A program made the translations under genes and the position numbers. Shown here piece after piece: positions 7,753 through 9,596 of a DNA stretch of 9,596 nt; position 1 is the stretch's first letter, and the number at the start of each line of letters is the position of its first letter. Where the stretch lies: NCBI GenBank assembly GCA_002711495.1, contig PARM01000027.1:38541-48136 (forward strand). The letters run 5' to 3'. The stretch comes from Gammaproteobacteria bacterium (GTDB taxonomy: Bacteria > Pseudomonadota > Gammaproteobacteria > Pseudomonadales > Azotimanducaceae). Under the pieces are notes generated by a model, which was not told the DNA's origin, did not search any database, and saw only the letters and a list, made by a program, of their open reading frames with translations.

Positions 7753-9195
7753 TCAATTTCTGGAGGATTCGAAACATGAGAAGTTAAAAAATGTTTCGCT
7801 ATTCTCGAAGTTGAGGTTCAATAATCTTAAATTTGCATCTTCGTCAGCGGTTACTTCTAAGGTAGCCTCATCAAACCAGCTGGTTTCGAATAGTCTTTCG
7901 AGCTGGCGGTTGCTAATCCACATTTGCTCTTTAGGCTGAAGTTTTTCGCGTAAAATGCTTTCCCGCCTTCCCAGTATTGCGCCGTTCTTGTCGTAAAGTG
8001 TTCCAATAATATTAGTTATCTCATCATTGCTTTTGTTAATAAGTCTTATGTAGCTTAGGGTGCTCGAATTAAAACCCTCTATATTATGGATGAATCTTTT
8101 TCTTACACAGTTGGTGTTGCTTACAAGCCCGCTAGGGCTCGTCAATCGGGTAAGCAGATCGACTTGACTTGCACCTGAAATCTCAAGCAGGGCAGGTCCA
8201 ACCCAAGGTAAAGTGTCAAATTTTCTCTCCAACAAGGCTGCAGTGATGATTAGACGCCCTTTGGATGGGATGGGGGCAGTCGATAGCTTTATATTTGATT
8301 GTCCAAGCTTCAGTCCGTCACTGTTGTAAAGAGTTCCAAAAAAATCTGTCTGAGCTCCTGAAGCATTTATTAGATGCGCTTCCGTAACGTTTTTGCTTTC
8401 CGAATTAGTAAAAAGATATATGTTTCCCTCTTCTTGGTTTTCGAAGCAAGAAAAGTTAAAGAATGTAGAACCATTTACTAAATTCAAATTAAGAAGTTTT
8501 AAGTCGGACGATTGGTTGGTTACTGTGAGACTTGCTGTCGAACCCCAGGCGCTTCCTGTTATGGCTCTGAGCTTAGCCGAGGACAACCAAGTAGCCTGCT
8601 TTGGTTTCAATCTTTCAACAAGGACCAGATTTTCTTCGTTAATTACAGATCCTTCGCTATCGTGCATAGTTCCTCGGATGTTGAAGATTTCCTGATTTCC
8701 TGTGTTGATAAATCGAATATAAGTCAACGTTTTGGAATTAAATGGTTCAATATTGTGAACAGCTCCGCTTCTCACACAATTTGTATTCGAGACTAGCCCG
8801 CTAGGACTAGAGAGTTTTGTCATGATGTCGAAGGTCCCCATGCTTTCAACTTCTAACACCGCCGGTCCTATCCAAGGTGCCACAGAAAAAATTTCCTCTA
8901 AGTCGCGAGCAGAGAGTACGAGTCTTGCGCGGCTGGGCGTTGGGATCGGGTTGATGATGACGTTTCCGGTTCCTAGCTGCTTACCGTCCTGATTAAAAAG
9001 TTTCCCAGCGTACGTCTGAGGGCCGCTTGAGGTGTTAATTATATGGGTTGAAGTGTCGTTAACGCTCTGGCTCGTAGTCACCAAAAATGCTCTACCCAAG
9101 CTGGGGTGCTCTTGCGCAAACGAGGAGTGAATATTAGATGCTAGTAGGACCAGCAAACAAATCAAACTCCGAAGGGAGGATCTTTTTCGATTCAT
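7753..9195 (-). CDS. Secreted protein of four tandem ~105-residue repeat domains, unrecognised family
   Basis: A 480-residue protein with a Sec signal peptide: MNRKRSS, hydrophobic core LICLLVLLA, and a predicted cut after SFA (A27). The mature part is a duplication: residues 36-252 align with 259-476, with PSGLVSNTNCVR exact in both (131-142 and 354-365) and FFNFSCFE near both ends. Each half splits again into two related domains. All four share an IN-(S/T/G) start, a GTLYxxxG-xxLG-like turn, a segment like P-xxR-xxLSAxxLE, and W-xGxAxLEV. Each ends in one cysteine (140, 250, 363, 474). Composition is Ser/Asn/Thr-rich with alternating hydrophobic residues, suggesting beta-sandwich domains, exported to periplasm or surface. 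No lipobox, membrane anchor or sorting signal is seen. It starts 8 bp after the upstream SDR stop and has no good ribosome site, so translational coupling is likely. Function unknown. Confidence 0.85.
   Translation of the reverse strand: MNRKRSSLRSLICLLVLLASNIHSSFAQEHPSLGRAFLVTTSQSVNDTSTHIINTSSGPQTYAGKLFNQDGKQLGTGNVIINPIPTPSRARLVLSARDLEEIFSVAPWIGPAVLEVESMGTFDIMTKLSSPSGLVSNTNCVRSGAVHNIEPFNSKTLTYIRFINTGNQEIFNIRGTMHDSEGSVINEENLVLVERLKPKQATWLSSAKLRAITGSAWGSTASLTVTNQSSDLKLLNLNLVNGSTFFNFSCFENQEEGNIYLFTNSESKNVTEAHLINASGAQTDFFGTLYNSDGLKLGQSNIKLSTAPIPSKGRLIITAALLERKFDTLPWVGPALLEISGASQVDLLTRLTSPSGLVSNTNCVRKRFIHNIEGFNSSTLSYIRLINKSNDEITNIIGTLYDKNGAILGRRESILREKLQPKEQMWISNRQLERLFETSWFDEATLEVTADEDANLRLLNLNFENSETFFNFSCFESSRN
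7768..8421 (-). repeat. Repeat unit 2 (domains A2 and B2) of the secreted protein
   Basis: Encodes residues 259-476. A2 runs about 259-363 and B2 about 372-474. The PSGLVSNTNCVR block is identical in protein to unit 1, yet the DNA differs at many silent positions (compare 8100-8140 with 8773-8813). The duplication is therefore old, and this block has been held by selection. Confidence 0.8.
8440..9090 (-). repeat. Repeat unit 1 (domains A1 and B1) of the secreted protein
   Basis: Encodes residues 36-252. A1 runs about 36-140 and ends SNTNC; B1 runs about 149-250 and ends FNFSC. It matches unit 2 (7768-8421) in order and spacing. Confidence 0.8.
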
Positions 9196-9203
9196 CTGCT
9201 TAA

Positions 9204-9596
9204 TTACACATCTTTCCCTTCAGCTCGCTTTGCAAGGTGTTCAGCGCTATTGAAAATATGCGGTCCCTCTCTTCTCAACATGGCCTCTGTATGTTCGGTT
9301 AGGAGATAGTCCCAGCCGTTGTGAGGAAAAATATAGAAACGGTCGCTTTCAATCGACTCGAAAACCTGCTCGGCAAGTTTCTCTGGAGACTTCCCGGACT
9401 CTAAAATACTGTTCATGCCAAGACCCAGCCCCTCTGGGTTGCTCGAGCTTTTCAGCGCCTTCGGTCGATTTCTCTCAGAGTCACTTATTTTTGTGTTTGT
9501 CCAACCCGGACAAATTACAGAAGCGCCGATTTTGGTCTGTGCTCTTTTTAGATCCAATGCTAAGGATTCGCTGAGCATCACTACGCCGGATTTGCT
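9204..9596 (-). CDS. Short-chain dehydrogenase/reductase, C-terminal part (cut by window edge)
   Basis: The C-terminal 130 residues of an SDR whose 5' part lies beyond the right edge; the frame stays open to 9596. The first visible residues are S-K-S-G-V-V, and the Lys (codon 9591-9593) is most likely the catalytic lysine of the YxxSK motif. Next come MLSESLALDL, the helix after the active site, and VICPGWTNTKI, with the Pro-Gly motif that closes over the nicotinamide. The tail AEQVFESIESDRFYIFPHNG is like many SDRs whose C-terminus carries a conserved FYI-P/H segment. The cofactor-binding half is not visible, so cofactor preference and exact start are unknown. The stop TAA (9204-9206) is 8 bp before the ATG of the secreted repeat protein on the same strand, so the two are probably cotranscribed. 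Confidence 0.88.
   Translation of the reverse strand, partial: SKSGVVMLSESLALDLKRAQTKIGASVICPGWTNTKISDSERNRPKALKSSSNPEGLGLGMNSILESGKSPEKLAEQVFESIESDRFYIFPHNGWDYLLTEHTEAMLRREGPHIFNSAEHLAKRAEGKDV

Noticed and set aside
7753..9195. Tandem DNA repeats or mobile-element origin for the secreted protein gene
   Set aside because: The similarity is at protein level with silent divergence; there are no flanking inverted repeats, target-site duplications or transposase.

Overview
The window looks like ordinary chromosomal DNA of a free-living Gram-negative bacterium. I favour an aerobic marine gammaproteobacterium. This rests on a YrbG-type antiporter, a photolyase of the iron-sulfur bacterial cryptochrome/photolyase (FeS-BCP) family, several short-chain dehydrogenases (SDRs), a luciferase-like (LLM) oxidoreductase, a secreted protein with a Sec signal peptide, mid-range GC by eye, and dense packing with short operons on alternating strands. 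The taxonomic guess is inference. I see no RNA genes, insertion sequences, phage genes or CRISPR arrays.

Layout from left to right. Positions 16-972 (minus) carry a complete Ca2+/Na+ antiporter. Positions 973-1255 are intergenic, with a possible 57-residue ORF on the minus strand and some short repeats. Positions 1256-2764 (minus) encode a cryptochrome/photolyase-related protein that starts at TTG and appears to lack half of the iron-sulfur ligands of its family. A 273-bp divergent gap (2765-3037) follows, with a 10-bp direct repeat just ahead of a plus-strand pair: a DHRS1-like SDR (3038-3889, GTG start) and an LLM flavin oxidoreductase (3920-4978). This pair converges, with only 25 bp between stops, on a minus-strand operon that reads CoA-binding protein (6311-6790) then O-acetylhomoserine sulfhydrylase metY (5004-6290). 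Divergent from that operon is a second, classical SDR (6883-7695, plus). It converges on a minus-strand pair made of a third SDR, cut by the right window edge (9204-9596), and a 480-residue secreted protein (7753-9195).

Functionally, metY and the CoA-binding gene suggest a sulfur-assimilation/methionine unit. The photolyase is for light-dependent DNA repair or light signalling. The SDRs and the LLM enzyme look like accessory oxidoreductases of unknown substrates. The least familiar item is the 480-residue secreted protein. It is built from four divergent copies of one domain of about 105 residues, arranged A-B-A-B, each ending in a single cysteine at 110-113 residue intervals. I do not recognise its family. 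It and the altered photolyase are the two observations most worth following up. I found no defence, mobile or biosynthetic system.
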